64,000 bases of DNA from Chryseolinea sp. H1M3-3 (GTDB taxonomy: Bacteria > Bacteroidota > Bacteroidia > Cytophagales > Cyclobacteriaceae), in contig NZ_JARKMY010000018.1 in the NCBI RefSeq assembly GCF_029360725.1, positions 248,001-312,000 of the forward strand, in the 5' to 3' direction. This document shows positions 36,427 to 45,310 of the stretch, in pieces. The notes below the pieces were generated by a model, which was not told where the DNA came from, did not search any database, and saw only the letters and a program-made list of their open reading frames with translations. Each line of letters begins with the position of its first letter. Position 1 is the stretch's first letter. Both the position numbers and the translations under genes were made by a program.

Positions 36427-37794
36427 ATGCAAACAGAAATTGCAGTACACACTAAGAACCGAATTGAAGCCGCGCGCGAGATTGCAAATCCAGCTGAAGT
36501 TGCAGTAGAAACAAAAAATAAAAAAGGTTTTACCTATACCCTTACTTCCTTTGGAAAGGCTTTCATCAACGCAGCCGCAAAGGCGTCAAAACCAGTTATG
36601 GATATCGGAGCAGCCTATGGAGTGGCAACACTTCCGGCGCTCCTTACTGGCGCTAAAGTTATTGCTGTTGATATCGAGGAGAAACATTTACTTTCCATTG
36701 CTAATGCCGTTAACACGCCGCTTCGTAATCAATTAATAACATTACGGGAAAGATTTCCTCACTTTGATTTATTGCCTGACTCTCTCAGTGCAGTGTACAT
36801 GTCACAGGTACTTCCGTTTCTTAGTGGAACTGAAATCGAAGCCGGAATTCAAAAAATTTATGATTGGCTCGTTCCGGGCGGTGAAGCATTTGTCGTAAGC
36901 TTTACACCGTATATCGATCACGTTCGCTCTTTTATACCTACGTATGAAGAACAAAAAAAGAAGGGAATGCGGTGGGCCGGCAGTATCGATGATCTTTCTC
37001 GTTATAGTTCAAATCCCGCTATCTACAAAAATCTTCCTAATCAAATACATCACATTGACTTGGATGATCTTATATGGGTGTTTGAAAAAACCGGATTCAT
37101 TGTGAAAGAAGCAAGGTACTTTGGTGAGGAAGAAGGACCATTACCGGAAGGTATCAGAATGGACGGACGTGAGCGCGTTGGATTGATCGCTTACAAGCCA
37201 GTACCGGAAGACCGAGATAAAAATTTCAGTTACTGGAAACCTATCTCGTCAGCCAATTTGGATCATATTCCTGAAGCGGTGAGAAAATGGCTATCGGAGC
37301 CGTATATTCTGAGCCAGGCTTTGCGAAAGGTATGTGAGAACTTTTCCGTCGAAGTGACTGACCAAAAAGTAAAGGATTTATATGCAGATGAAGTAGCTGC
37401 ATTGAAATGTTACGATGCCGGTCAGGGGTTTGTTCGCGAAACCTATCTCGGTGACATCGGCAATCCAGTAGTATATGCGCGAGTAACGATGCCGCAGTCC
37501 ACTTATCAGTTCAAAAAAAATGAATTGGATAACTTGGGCAACCGGCCGATTGGCGAAACATTATTATATCAGGATCCGACATTAACACGAAGTGAATTTG
37601 AAGTAAAGCGAGTTACCTGTGATGATGAACTGCTGTTTGATCTGTTAGTCCACAATAATTTTTATAAAGCTGAGATTGAAAAAATTGCCCGCGTCAATGA
37701 ACTGTGGGCACGCAGGTCGTTCTTTACCATTTCCGGGAACCCGATTTTGATTACGGAGGTTTTTTTGTCCAATATTCCAAACTACCTAGGTTAA
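36427..37794 (+). CDS. fusion of class I SAM methyltransferase and chorismate-lyase (UbiC)-like domain
   Basis: The protein has 455 residues. The N-terminal half (about 1-265) is a Rossmann methyltransferase: motif I MDIGAAYGVATLPAL (Asp59-Gly65), AVDIEEKHL and DWLVPGGEAFVVSF. The C-terminal part (about 275-455) matches UbiC: FVRETYLGDIGNPVVYARV, LDNLGNRPIGETLLY, PTLTRSEFEV, and LWARRSFFTISGNPILITEV. E. coli UbiC has LREILL and LWGRRSRLRLSGKPLLLTE at the same places. The catalytic Arg and Glu correspond to Arg337 and Glu444, both present. UbiC turns chorismate into 4-hydroxybenzoate plus pyruvate. The combined reaction is inferred, not known. It is followed by a strong terminator. Confidence 0.85.
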   Translation: MQTEIAVHTKNRIEAAREIANPAEVAVETKNKKGFTYTLTSFGKAFINAAAKASKPVMDIGAAYGVATLPALLTGAKVIAVDIEEKHLLSIANAVNTPLRNQLITLRERFPHFDLLPDSLSAVYMSQVLPFLSGTEIEAGIQKIYDWLVPGGEAFVVSFTPYIDHVRSFIPTYEEQKKKGMRWAGSIDDLSRYSSNPAIYKNLPNQIHHIDLDDLIWVFEKTGFIVKEARYFGEEEGPLPEGIRMDGRERVGLIAYKPVPEDRDKNFSYWKPISSANLDHIPEAVRKWLSEPYILSQALRKVCENFSVEVTDQKVKDLYADEVAALKCYDAGQGFVRETYLGDIGNPVVYARVTMPQSTYQFKKNELDNLGNRPIGETLLYQDPTLTRSEFEVKRVTCDDELLFDLLVHNNFYKAEIEKIARVNELWARRSFFTISGNPILITEVFLSNIPNYLG

Positions 37795-37838
37795 TCAACG
37801 AATTACCCGTCACACCATGGCTGGTCGTTAGCCGCAAA

Positions 37839-37878
37839 CAACAAACCCTGGAAGAAATCTTCCGGGGTTTGTTGTTTT
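37839..37878 (+). terminator. intrinsic terminator after the methyltransferase-lyase fusion gene
   Basis: A 16-bp stem (CAACAAACCCTGGAAG with CTTCCGGGGTTTGTTG, one G-T pair) has a 4-nt loop and is followed by TTTT. It ends the 35958-37794 unit and separates it from the Rrf2 gene. Confidence 0.88.
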
Positions 37879-38028
37879 GAAAGTTTTGAGTTGCCCTGAA
37901 ATGCAGTGTTATGCCTCGCAAAAAGGAAATGTTCCGTGAATTTTAACTAAATCTGCCTAAGCCTTAGAATGAATTCGAATTTCATGGTGATATTTAAAAT
38001 AAATTGGCATGAACACTTAACTTAGTAT

Positions 38029-38499
38029 ATGCTTTCAAAGAAGTGTCAATACGCGTTGCATGCGCTGATTTACCTGGGGGAACACCAGGATTCAGGCTTG
38101 ATTTTCATATCGCAAATTGCTACCTCAAGGAAGATCCCAAAGAAATTCCTTGAAGCAATTCTACTTGACTTGAAGAATAACAACATCCTGGGCAGCAAAA
38201 AAGGAAAAGGTGGCGGCTACTATTTGAAAAAGAAACCAGAAGAAATTTCTATTCTACAGGTGGTAAGAGCTATTGATGGCGCAGTGGCTATGCTTCCATG
38301 TGTGTCTCTGAATTTTTATGAATCCTGCGGATTATGTGAGAATGAAGAGCAGTGTACAATTAATCATCTCTTTCGCCAGGTGCGCGATGAAACCCTAAAA
38401 ATACTTTCTACAAATACGTTGGCCGATTTGATAAAGTCTAAGTCGATCACTGGTCAACCCGATCACCCATTTCTAACTGACTATAAAGCGAAAGAATAA
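38029..38499 (+). CDS. Rrf2-family transcriptional regulator with four cysteines
   Basis: This 156-residue protein has an N-terminal winged helix (LSKKCQYALHALIYLG, IPKKFLEAILLDLKNNNIL, KGKGGGYYLKKKPEEISI) typical of Rrf2 regulators. The effector region holds Cys91, Cys100, Cys103 and Cys109 (C-x8-C-x2-C-x5-C), a spacing different from the three-Cys pattern of IscR and NsrR, but able to hold an Fe-S cluster or metal. It may sense redox or nitric oxide stress. It stands alone after the terminator. A role in controlling the neighbouring fusion enzyme is possible by position only. Confidence 0.87.
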   Translation: MLSKKCQYALHALIYLGEHQDSGLIFISQIATSRKIPKKFLEAILLDLKNNNILGSKKGKGGGYYLKKKPEEISILQVVRAIDGAVAMLPCVSLNFYESCGLCENEEQCTINHLFRQVRDETLKILSTNTLADLIKSKSITGQPDHPFLTDYKAKE

Positions 38500-38550
38500 T
38501 TCAAGTGGACAATAGTCGTCTTTGCATGTCAACTGTGTACGAGGGGTGGC

Positions 38551-40824
38551 TCACAAATTTTCTTCTCTGAGATTTTTTATCCTTAAAGAAGCTTCCTCCT
38601 CCTTCATCGTTGATGCAATAACCCATTGAACATCCGGGATATTTAACGGTGCATAGGCATTCAAGATCTTTTCACCGCTGCTATTAAACTCCAGCGAAGT
38701 TCCTGCATTTCCCTTCAATGCATCACCAATTCCCTCAGTTCTTACTTCTTCCATTAATATGCTGGTCTGCATTTTACGAATTTGTTGAAGGGTAGGATTG
38801 CTATAATTCAATTTCTTCAGCTGCAACAAATGGCCATCCATATCTTCTATTAATCGTCGTGCAATGGATCGAAGTTTATAATCACTTCCAATCATAAACG
38901 TTTCACCGCTTTCGCCAAGCCCATCTTCACGCCATTTGTTGTTGCCCGTTAAAATCTGATTTATTTTATTGATGGGCATTTGAAAAACCAGAATACCAAT
39001 CTTGTTATCACCATCGTATATCGCCGTGGCAATAAAGGATGCCGGTGCATGATAGGACGGATCATAGGGCGCAAAATCAATCAGCCGGACAAAATTTTTA
39101 TCTGTGCTTTCAACCGCTTGCTTTACAACTTTACCAAAATTCGTTTCAGCATATAAGCCATGAAATAAATTAGTTGCAAAATCGACCTCCTTAAATACAC
39201 TGTAAAGCATATCGCCGGTAGCCGCATCGATCAAAAAAATATCATAGTATCCAAACTTTTCTAAAAAACTTCTAAATATTGAATGATAAGAAGCATGCAC
39301 GCTACTATACGCGCCTCCTTCTTGTACATAATTTAGTAACGACTTGCTACCTGTTGGGTGAGGATTATTTGAAATGTATTGATGTTGTAGTATTAGTGTT
39401 CTGGTGTCTTTAGGTATATATACCGCGGATTTTAATTCTGCACTGACGTATTCATTTAACTTCGGAATAAAATCTCTTTCATAATAGGACTTCACATCCT
39501 TTTCAATTTCTTTAAACTTTTCGAATGGCAAATTGACATCGATATTAAAGAAAGCAGCTCCAAACGCGTTAGTCGCTTCAATAACCATCGCATTCTCGGC
39601 AAACGTTAATATTTGGTTTCGAATGATATCAAAATAATATTCGATGTTGCGTTTCTTGGTAAAGGTAATGGATTTGAGCTGATCGAATTTTGATTGATTA
39701 TTCAATTCACCCAACTGCTTAAAAAGCATATCATACTTTCTGCTGATCGCTTCCTGTGTTGCCTGGAGTTCCTCCTGATTCTGTCGAAGTTCTTCTTCCT
39801 GCGCCCGCATTTCTTCTGTTTGCGCCTTTGACTCTTCCAACAACTTTTTGGTATTCTCGGCAATCCTAAAAGATGAAATTGAATGTGCTATACTTTCACC
39901 CATCTTCTCTACAAACTCAATTACATGTGGGGTAAATTCTTTGAAGGAAGCGAGTTCGATGATCCCCACAACATCATCATTCATCTTGAGGGGAACAATC
40001 AGAACATACCGCGGGTTGGCTTCGCCCAAACCGGAAGTAATTCGTATAAACTTATCCGGAACATCCTTGAGATAAACAGTTTCTTTTTCTAAAAAAGCCT
40101 GACCCAGTAACCCTTCCCCTGGAGCAATTTTCTGTGTTAAATGTTTTGACCTGTTAAAAGCATAACACGCCTGCATATCCAGGATCGGTTTATCATTCTG
40201 TTCGCCCAATATGAAAATCGCACCTTGGTTTGCATTTATTGTGCGTACCAGATTAATGATAATGTCGTTTGAAAGTGCATTTAAATTTTGAGCCGACTGT
40301 AGTATTTGAACAAATTTAGCCAGGCTTTCCGAAGCCCATTTTCGTTTTTGTTCCTCTTGATTAATATCTTTTAAATTTTCTTTAATGGCTATTAGCGCTT
40401 TACCTAGGTGGTCCTGCTCGTGACTGGGCGTATAATCCGATGCCAAATTCCCTGCTTTTACCTGCTCCGCGAATTGAGTTTTTACTTCCATATCGTGCTG
40501 GACCTGACAGATTTTATTCACGATCAAAGTCAATTCCGGTACATTTCCGGCATGTCCGTTAGGGGTAACCTTGCCTAGACTTAAATCCATCGCAGCTTTT
40601 TCGATCAACTTTATTCCGTTCGATAAATTGCGCAAAAAATATACGGCCGCTATGGTATAGCCAATCATTAATCCTCCAATCCCAACCATTAGTTTCCAAT
40701 AGCTCGTCATATCTTTGGTAACATAGACGAAATAGCTTAGTACCACCACTGGCAATAATGCGGCAAATAAGAACAAGGTCGCCAGTTTGGTAGTAAGCGA
40801 AAAGTTGCGATAAATTTTATTCAT
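38551..40824 (-). CDS. membrane sensor with GAF, coiled coil and C-terminal cytoplasmic Cache-like domain
   Basis: The protein has 757 residues. Two helices (about 15-35 and 44-64) with an 8-residue loop place all later domains in the cytoplasm. Then come a HAMP-like stretch, a GAF domain (about 188-315; GEGLLGQAFLEKETVYLKDV), a coiled coil with QTEEMRAQEEELRQNQEEL, and a dCache-like domain (about 410-740) with YDIFLIDAATGDMLYSVFKE, DPSYHAPASFIATAIYDGD and GLGESGETFMIGSDYKLRS. Cache domains normally sit outside the cell between two membrane helices, before cyclase or chemotaxis modules. Here the domain is C-terminal and no output domain follows. Confidence 0.85.
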   Translation of the reverse strand: MNKIYRNFSLTTKLATLFLFAALLPVVVLSYFVYVTKDMTSYWKLMVGIGGLMIGYTIAAVYFLRNLSNGIKLIEKAAMDLSLGKVTPNGHAGNVPELTLIVNKICQVQHDMEVKTQFAEQVKAGNLASDYTPSHEQDHLGKALIAIKENLKDINQEEQKRKWASESLAKFVQILQSAQNLNALSNDIIINLVRTINANQGAIFILGEQNDKPILDMQACYAFNRSKHLTQKIAPGEGLLGQAFLEKETVYLKDVPDKFIRITSGLGEANPRYVLIVPLKMNDDVVGIIELASFKEFTPHVIEFVEKMGESIAHSISSFRIAENTKKLLEESKAQTEEMRAQEEELRQNQEELQATQEAISRKYDMLFKQLGELNNQSKFDQLKSITFTKKRNIEYYFDIIRNQILTFAENAMVIEATNAFGAAFFNIDVNLPFEKFKEIEKDVKSYYERDFIPKLNEYVSAELKSAVYIPKDTRTLILQHQYISNNPHPTGSKSLLNYVQEGGAYSSVHASYHSIFRSFLEKFGYYDIFLIDAATGDMLYSVFKEVDFATNLFHGLYAETNFGKVVKQAVESTDKNFVRLIDFAPYDPSYHAPASFIATAIYDGDNKIGILVFQMPINKINQILTGNNKWREDGLGESGETFMIGSDYKLRSIARRLIEDMDGHLLQLKKLNYSNPTLQQIRKMQTSILMEEVRTEGIGDALKGNAGTSLEFNSSGEKILNAYAPLNIPDVQWVIASTMKEEEASLRIKNLREENL

Positions 40825-41018
40825 AGGGATTCAGCAATGGCAAAGGCGTACAGGCGTAAAGAATAATCCTTAACCATTTGAGTTTTGACCGGCATACACC
40901 GCATGAAATGGCGCATCCGGTTTCCAAAAAATAAATGGTTCTTTTGTTAAGCGCACCTGGAAGTAGTAACTTAAGATCAAAAGTTCCAAGGTTTGAATTT
41001 AAAAGAAATATTTTGGCT

Positions 41019-42047
41019 ATGAAAAATATTCCCCGTAAAAGTACCAGCACTGTTTCCCGTCGTGAGTTCATTCAAAAATCAGCAGCGGCAGCAACTGGTT
41101 TCGCGTTTGCAAGTTCTACAGTGATCGGCGCACCTGCTATACTCCGTGCCATGTCAAAACCGAATTCAAAATTTGGTGGTGTACAAATTGGTGCCATCTC
41201 TTATTCGTTCCGAAGCTTACCGAGCAACGCCGAACAAATTTTAAAATATTGCATCGATTGTAACATCAGTGCAGTGGAGTTGATGGGCAATACGGGTGAA
41301 GCATTTGCCGGCGCTCCACATACGTCGACAGAAGCTCGTACCGGTCCGCCACCTTCAGGCCCGAGACCACAGCCTACTGCTGAGCAATTGGCAGAACAAG
41401 AACAAAAAGCAAAAGAGATTGCCGCATGGCGCTCGACTGTTTCAATGGACAAATTTGTACAGCTGAGGAAAATGTATAATGATGCTGGGGTTTCTATCTA
41501 CGCCTGGAAGCCTGGGGCTTTAGGTGAAAAAAATTCCGACGCAGAAATAGCATACGCAATGCGCTCTGCTAAGGCATTAGGTGCAAGCCATGTAACGGTA
41601 GAGTTACCCACAAATCCCGCACAGACGCTGAGGCTAGGGACATTAGCGGCCGAGCATAAAATCGGTGTGGGTTACCACGGTCACCTTCAGCAAACATTCA
41701 CATCGTGGGATGAGGCGCTGTCTCAATCCAAGTACAATGGGCTTAATTGTGATATTGGACATTATGTCGCCGCAGGGCTGGATCCAATCCCATTGATCCA
41801 GGCTAAGCATGAGCGGATATACAGCATGCATATTAAAGATAGGAAATCTAAAACTAACGGGGGGGATAACATGCCCTGGGGCGAAGGGGATACACCACTT
41901 GTACAAGTACTTCAATTAATGAAGAAACAAAAGTTCAAGTTTCCGGCTACGATTGAATTGGAATACCCTGTTCCAAGTGATTCGGATGCAGTGAAAGAAG
42001 TTGCCTTGTGTGTAGCGTATTGCCGTCGTGCGTTGGAAGCAATTTAG
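41019..42047 (+). CDS. Tat-exported sugar isomerase/epimerase-like TIM-barrel protein
   Basis: The protein has 342 residues from the ATG at 41019, with a twin-arginine signal (SRREFIQKSAAAATGFAFAS). The mature part is an xylose-isomerase-like/AP-endonuclease-2 TIM barrel: VQIGAISYSFRS, CNISAVELMGN, ALGASHVTVELP, GVGYHGHLQQT, YNGLNCDIGHYVAAG, RIYSMHIKDRKS and FPATIELEYPV, with metal-binding Glu, His and Asp residues. Such proteins act on sugars or sugar-like substrates; the exact reaction is unknown. A Pro/Gln/Glu-rich insert (PPPSGPRPQPTAEQLAEQEQ) interrupts the barrel. It diverges from the GAF sensor gene. Confidence 0.87.
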   Translation: MKNIPRKSTSTVSRREFIQKSAAAATGFAFASSTVIGAPAILRAMSKPNSKFGGVQIGAISYSFRSLPSNAEQILKYCIDCNISAVELMGNTGEAFAGAPHTSTEARTGPPPSGPRPQPTAEQLAEQEQKAKEIAAWRSTVSMDKFVQLRKMYNDAGVSIYAWKPGALGEKNSDAEIAYAMRSAKALGASHVTVELPTNPAQTLRLGTLAAEHKIGVGYHGHLQQTFTSWDEALSQSKYNGLNCDIGHYVAAGLDPIPLIQAKHERIYSMHIKDRKSKTNGGDNMPWGEGDTPLVQVLQLMKKQKFKFPATIELEYPVPSDSDAVKEVALCVAYCRRALEAI

Positions 42048-42154
42048 ATAACGTTGACGGCGCAATACGTGACTCCGCACTCAGTTGAGCATCTTCAAAT
42101 AGCCGAAACGACTATTCTTCCCATAGGTCCGAGGTTGAATGCCGCAGAACAACG

Positions 42155-42814
42155 TCATTTGGCCAGCGCCACAATATCTTCCACCTCCAATACAGATTTG
42201 CTATAGCCCTTAGTTACCGCGTGGATCATGGCCAAGCCCAATTCTTTTAACGTTGAAACATACTTAGGAAAAAATTTCCGGATGCCTGGATACATCCAAT
42301 TAACGAAACGATAGAACTTCAATGTGTTTTTTAGACCTGGGGTAGGATACATAAACCCTGGTCTGAACATGTATGCATCTTTAAAGCCCAGGAGCAACAA
42401 ATGATTTTCAGTTTTACCTTTAACGCGCGCCCACATCGATCTGCCCATTTCACTGCTATCGGTACCGCTACCCGAAACGTAGCAAAAAATCAGATCAGGG
42501 TTTAGTTTATGAAGTGTGTTAGCAAAGTTCAGGGTAAGATCAAATGTAACACGGTGGTACCTCTCTTCACGCATGCCAAGGGATGATACCCCGAGGCAAA
42601 AGAAGCATGCAGTATAACCCAACAACCTTGATTCAACTGCAGATAGGTCATAAAAATCCGCATGAACAATCTCCTCGAGTTTTGCATGTTTCAAACCGGT
42701 AGATTTACGGTTTATGATAAGTACTTTCTCCACATCAGGATGAATCAAACATTCGTGAAGTACACCTTCGCCAACCATGCCGGTAGCTCCGGTAATAATA
42801 ACCTTAACACCCAT
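42155..42814 (-). CDS. NAD(P)-binding epimerase/short-chain-like protein (HTATIP2-like)
   Basis: This 219-residue protein is a Rossmann protein with the nucleotide-binding motif ITGATGMVGEGVLHE near the N-terminus, then LIINRKSTGL, FFCLGVSS, CYVSGSGTDSSE, and FRPGFMYPTPGLK. The size and the SGxGTDSS motif fit the atypical SDR group related to the human HTATIP2 and yeast FMP52 families, which bind NADP and lack a full Tyr-x3-Lys triad. The substrate is unknown. It converges with the TIM-barrel gene and diverges from the alcohol dehydrogenase gene. Confidence 0.86.
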   Translation of the reverse strand: MGVKVIITGATGMVGEGVLHECLIHPDVEKVLIINRKSTGLKHAKLEEIVHADFYDLSAVESRLLGYTACFFCLGVSSLGMREERYHRVTFDLTLNFANTLHKLNPDLIFCYVSGSGTDSSEMGRSMWARVKGKTENHLLLLGFKDAYMFRPGFMYPTPGLKNTLKFYRFVNWMYPGIRKFFPKYVSTLKELGLAMIHAVTKGYSKSVLEVEDIVALAK

Positions 42815-42948
42815 AGCCGAATTTTAATAAATCTAACGAAAGTTATTAACGGACGCACTTGGCAATGTTAAATAGTTTTAATTTTAAGTTGATGCGTAAG
42901 AAAATACAAAGGCGACTAAGACCTATAAGTAACGAAAAGACCTGAACA

Positions 42949-43965
42949 ATGAATTATATAAGCTGTGATACACCAAATCATTTTTCATTAAAGAACGGCA
43001 GACCACCGGAACTCACGGAAGGAAATGCTTTGCTAAAAGTTAAACGTGTTGGTATTTGTGGTACCGACCTTCATGCATACAAAGGAAACCAACCATTTTT
43101 TTCATACCCGCGAATCCTTGGACATGAATTGGCTACAGAAGTTATTGAAACAACTTCCCAAAAAAATCTCGTCTCAGCTGGAGATCGCGCAGTAATCATT
43201 CCTTATCTCAATTGTCAGCAATGCGTTTCCTGTAAAGCAGGAAAGTCAAACTGTTGCCAGCAGATTGCTGTGCTTGGTGTTCATACCGATGGAGGTATGC
43301 AAGAAATTATTTCAGTGCCAAATCGTTTGCTCATTCCTGCCAACGATCTATCCTTTGAGGAAATAGCCATTGTTGAACCACTTTCTATTGGCGCCCATGC
43401 TTTACGACGTGCCCAAACTAAAAACGGCGAAACCATTGTCGTTATTGGCTGTGGGCCTATCGGTATGGCTATGATACAACTGGCGAAATTTCTTGGAGCA
43501 AAAGTGATGGTGATCGACGTAAACGATTATCGTTTGTCTATAGCCAAAGAACAGTTTGGAGCAGATGCCACAATTAATGCCCTCCACTCGCCGCTTGATG
43601 CGGTCAAAGATTTTACCAATGGCGAACTAGCACATACCGTCTTTGATGCCACCGGAAACAAACGCGCTATCGAAGGAGGTCTGGAATATATGCGACATGG
43701 AGGTACGTTTGTACTGGTAGGTTTATTTAAAGGCGAACTCTCTTTTTATCATCCATCACTACACGCAAAAGAAACGACTTTAATGAGCAGCCGGAATGCT
43801 ACGAGAGAAGATTTTGAATTTGTGATGAAAGTGCTGCGTGAAAAAAAATTTAATTCTGGTGCTTACATTACCAGCAAGGTAGGTTATCAGACGATATTGA
43901 CGGACTTTGACAAATGGTCTGATCCCGCATCAAAAGAAATCAAGGTAATGACCGTTTGGGATTAA
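42949..43965 (+). CDS. zinc-dependent alcohol dehydrogenase, polyol/aldonate type
   Basis: This 338-residue protein is a medium-chain dehydrogenase. Catalytic zinc ligands are Cys37 (GICGTD), His59/Glu60 (ILGHE) and a later Glu (VEPLSIG). Structural zinc is held by Cys89, Cys92, Cys95 and Cys102/103. NAD binding is by VVIGCGPIGMAMIQLAK with an acidic VMVIDVND after beta-2, so NAD is preferred over NADP. Length and the YPRILGHE signature resemble the galactitol/L-galactonate dehydrogenase group that oxidises sugar alcohols or sugar acids. The neighbouring TIM-barrel protein hints at sugar-acid use. Confidence 0.9.
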   Translation: MNYISCDTPNHFSLKNGRPPELTEGNALLKVKRVGICGTDLHAYKGNQPFFSYPRILGHELATEVIETTSQKNLVSAGDRAVIIPYLNCQQCVSCKAGKSNCCQQIAVLGVHTDGGMQEIISVPNRLLIPANDLSFEEIAIVEPLSIGAHALRRAQTKNGETIVVIGCGPIGMAMIQLAKFLGAKVMVIDVNDYRLSIAKEQFGADATINALHSPLDAVKDFTNGELAHTVFDATGNKRAIEGGLEYMRHGGTFVLVGLFKGELSFYHPSLHAKETTLMSSRNATREDFEFVMKVLREKKFNSGAYITSKVGYQTILTDFDKWSDPASKEIKVMTVWD

Positions 43966-43999
43966 AAAGTTTACCCGCTAAGAATAGCGGGCAAACTTT
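43966..43999 (-). terminator. terminator hairpin between converging dehydrogenase and lactonase genes
   Basis: AAAGTTTACCCGCT pairs with AGCGGGCAAACTTT (14 bp, one A-C mismatch). Read on the minus strand it is followed by TTTTT, so it ends the lactonase transcript; the stem may also slow plus-strand transcription leaving the dehydrogenase gene, although no plus-strand T-run follows. Confidence 0.75.
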
Positions 44000-44039
44000 C
44001 AATAAGGCTACAGGCGAATTACAACAAGAATAATACTTG

Positions 44040-45170
44040 CTATTTTCCTACCTCTACAAATTTTAAACATACCGGTTTATGCAATTCAATCTTTTTTCCG
44101 GTCGGCGTGAGTAAGCCAGTCTTTGAGTCGCGTTTAAAAATCACAACATCATTACTGTTCTGATTGGCTGCCAGCACAAAGTTACCGGTAGGATCAATCG
44201 CAAAATTGCGCGGTGTTTTGCCCAACACCGATTGCCGTCCAACGGCGGTAAGCTTACCTTCCTTGTCGATCGAATAAATTGATAACTCATTGGCCTCACC
44301 ACGATTGGAAGCATATAAGAATTTGCCATCGGGTGAAACATGAATATCAGCCGCGGTCATATCACCTTTGAAATCAGGATTCAGCGCAATGATCTGTTTC
44401 TCTTGAAGCTTTCCATTCTTAAAATCAAAGGCGGCCACCTGGGCGACTAATTCTAACGCCAGGTATGCATACTTGCCGTTAGGATGAAATGTGATATGGC
44501 GTGGGCCGGCACCTGATTTTACCGCAGTATATGGCGATGCAGCAGGCGTGAGCGCCTGAGGTTTCGTAACATCAACGTTGTATTGAAAAACTTTGTCGGC
44601 ACCTAAATCCGGCACCAAAAGATACCGATTGTCCGGTGACAATACAACGGAGTGGACATGCGATTTGTCCTGGCGTTCTTTATTGACACTTCCGCCTTCA
44701 TGCTTGATGTTCTGTGCATTGGAACCAAATGATCCATCTGCGTTCAAAGGTATCGAAAGTAAATTTCCGCCAGAGTAGTTACCAACAAAAACAAACTTCT
44801 TTTTCTTGTCTACCGAAATATAGCAAGGATGATCCCCTTGTGATGATACACTATTTAGAAATGTTAGTTTTCCCGTGGCTGCGTCAAAAGAATAAGCATG
44901 CACACTCGCCTTCTCTTGACCACTTTCACTTACAGAATATACATTTTTTTTATCTGCACTAATGGCCAGGTAAGAAGCATTTTCCAGAATGGTTGTTGGT
45001 TGTGCACGTTGGAATTCACCGGTTTGTGAGTTAAACTTATACACGTCAATACCATTTGTTTTCCCTTGGTTAGCGTACGCGCCAACCAACAAATAATATT
45101 CTTTGCCGGTTGTTTGCGCTATGGCTGCAGAGATAGAAAACATAAGGAAAATAATTAGCGTTGTTTTCAT
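44040..45170 (-). CDS. secreted lactonase-family beta-propeller (6-phosphogluconolactonase-like)
   Basis: This 376-residue protein has a signal peptide (1-18, ending AIAQ). The body is the seven-bladed lactonase fold, with repeats such as YLAISADKKNVYSVSE, PCYISVDKKKKFVFVGNY, HSVVLSPDNRYLLVPDLG, RHITFHPNGKYAYLALE, DIHVSPDGKFLYASNRGE and RNFAIDPTGNFVLAANQN. The His, Arg and Asn landmarks of the Lactonase family (PF10282) are recognisable. Cytosolic members hydrolyse 6-phosphogluconolactone; because this one is exported it may act on another lactone. With the adjacent dehydrogenase this could serve sugar-acid metabolism. Confidence 0.9.
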   Translation of the reverse strand: MKTTLIIFLMFSISAAIAQTTGKEYYLLVGAYANQGKTNGIDVYKFNSQTGEFQRAQPTTILENASYLAISADKKNVYSVSESGQEKASVHAYSFDAATGKLTFLNSVSSQGDHPCYISVDKKKKFVFVGNYSGGNLLSIPLNADGSFGSNAQNIKHEGGSVNKERQDKSHVHSVVLSPDNRYLLVPDLGADKVFQYNVDVTKPQALTPAASPYTAVKSGAGPRHITFHPNGKYAYLALELVAQVAAFDFKNGKLQEKQIIALNPDFKGDMTAADIHVSPDGKFLYASNRGEANELSIYSIDKEGKLTAVGRQSVLGKTPRNFAIDPTGNFVLAANQNSNDVVIFKRDSKTGLLTPTGKKIELHKPVCLKFVEVGK

Positions 45171-45310
45171 AATTAACCAGGGCTCTATATTTTACCCTCC
45201 TGTAAACTTCATACTTTTTAGTGATACTCTTTTAACCACTGATGTATATTTTTTAAAAGTTACAACTTTTCAGTCGACGCCGTTGTCCATTTAATACCAA
45301 ATCCAAGCTT

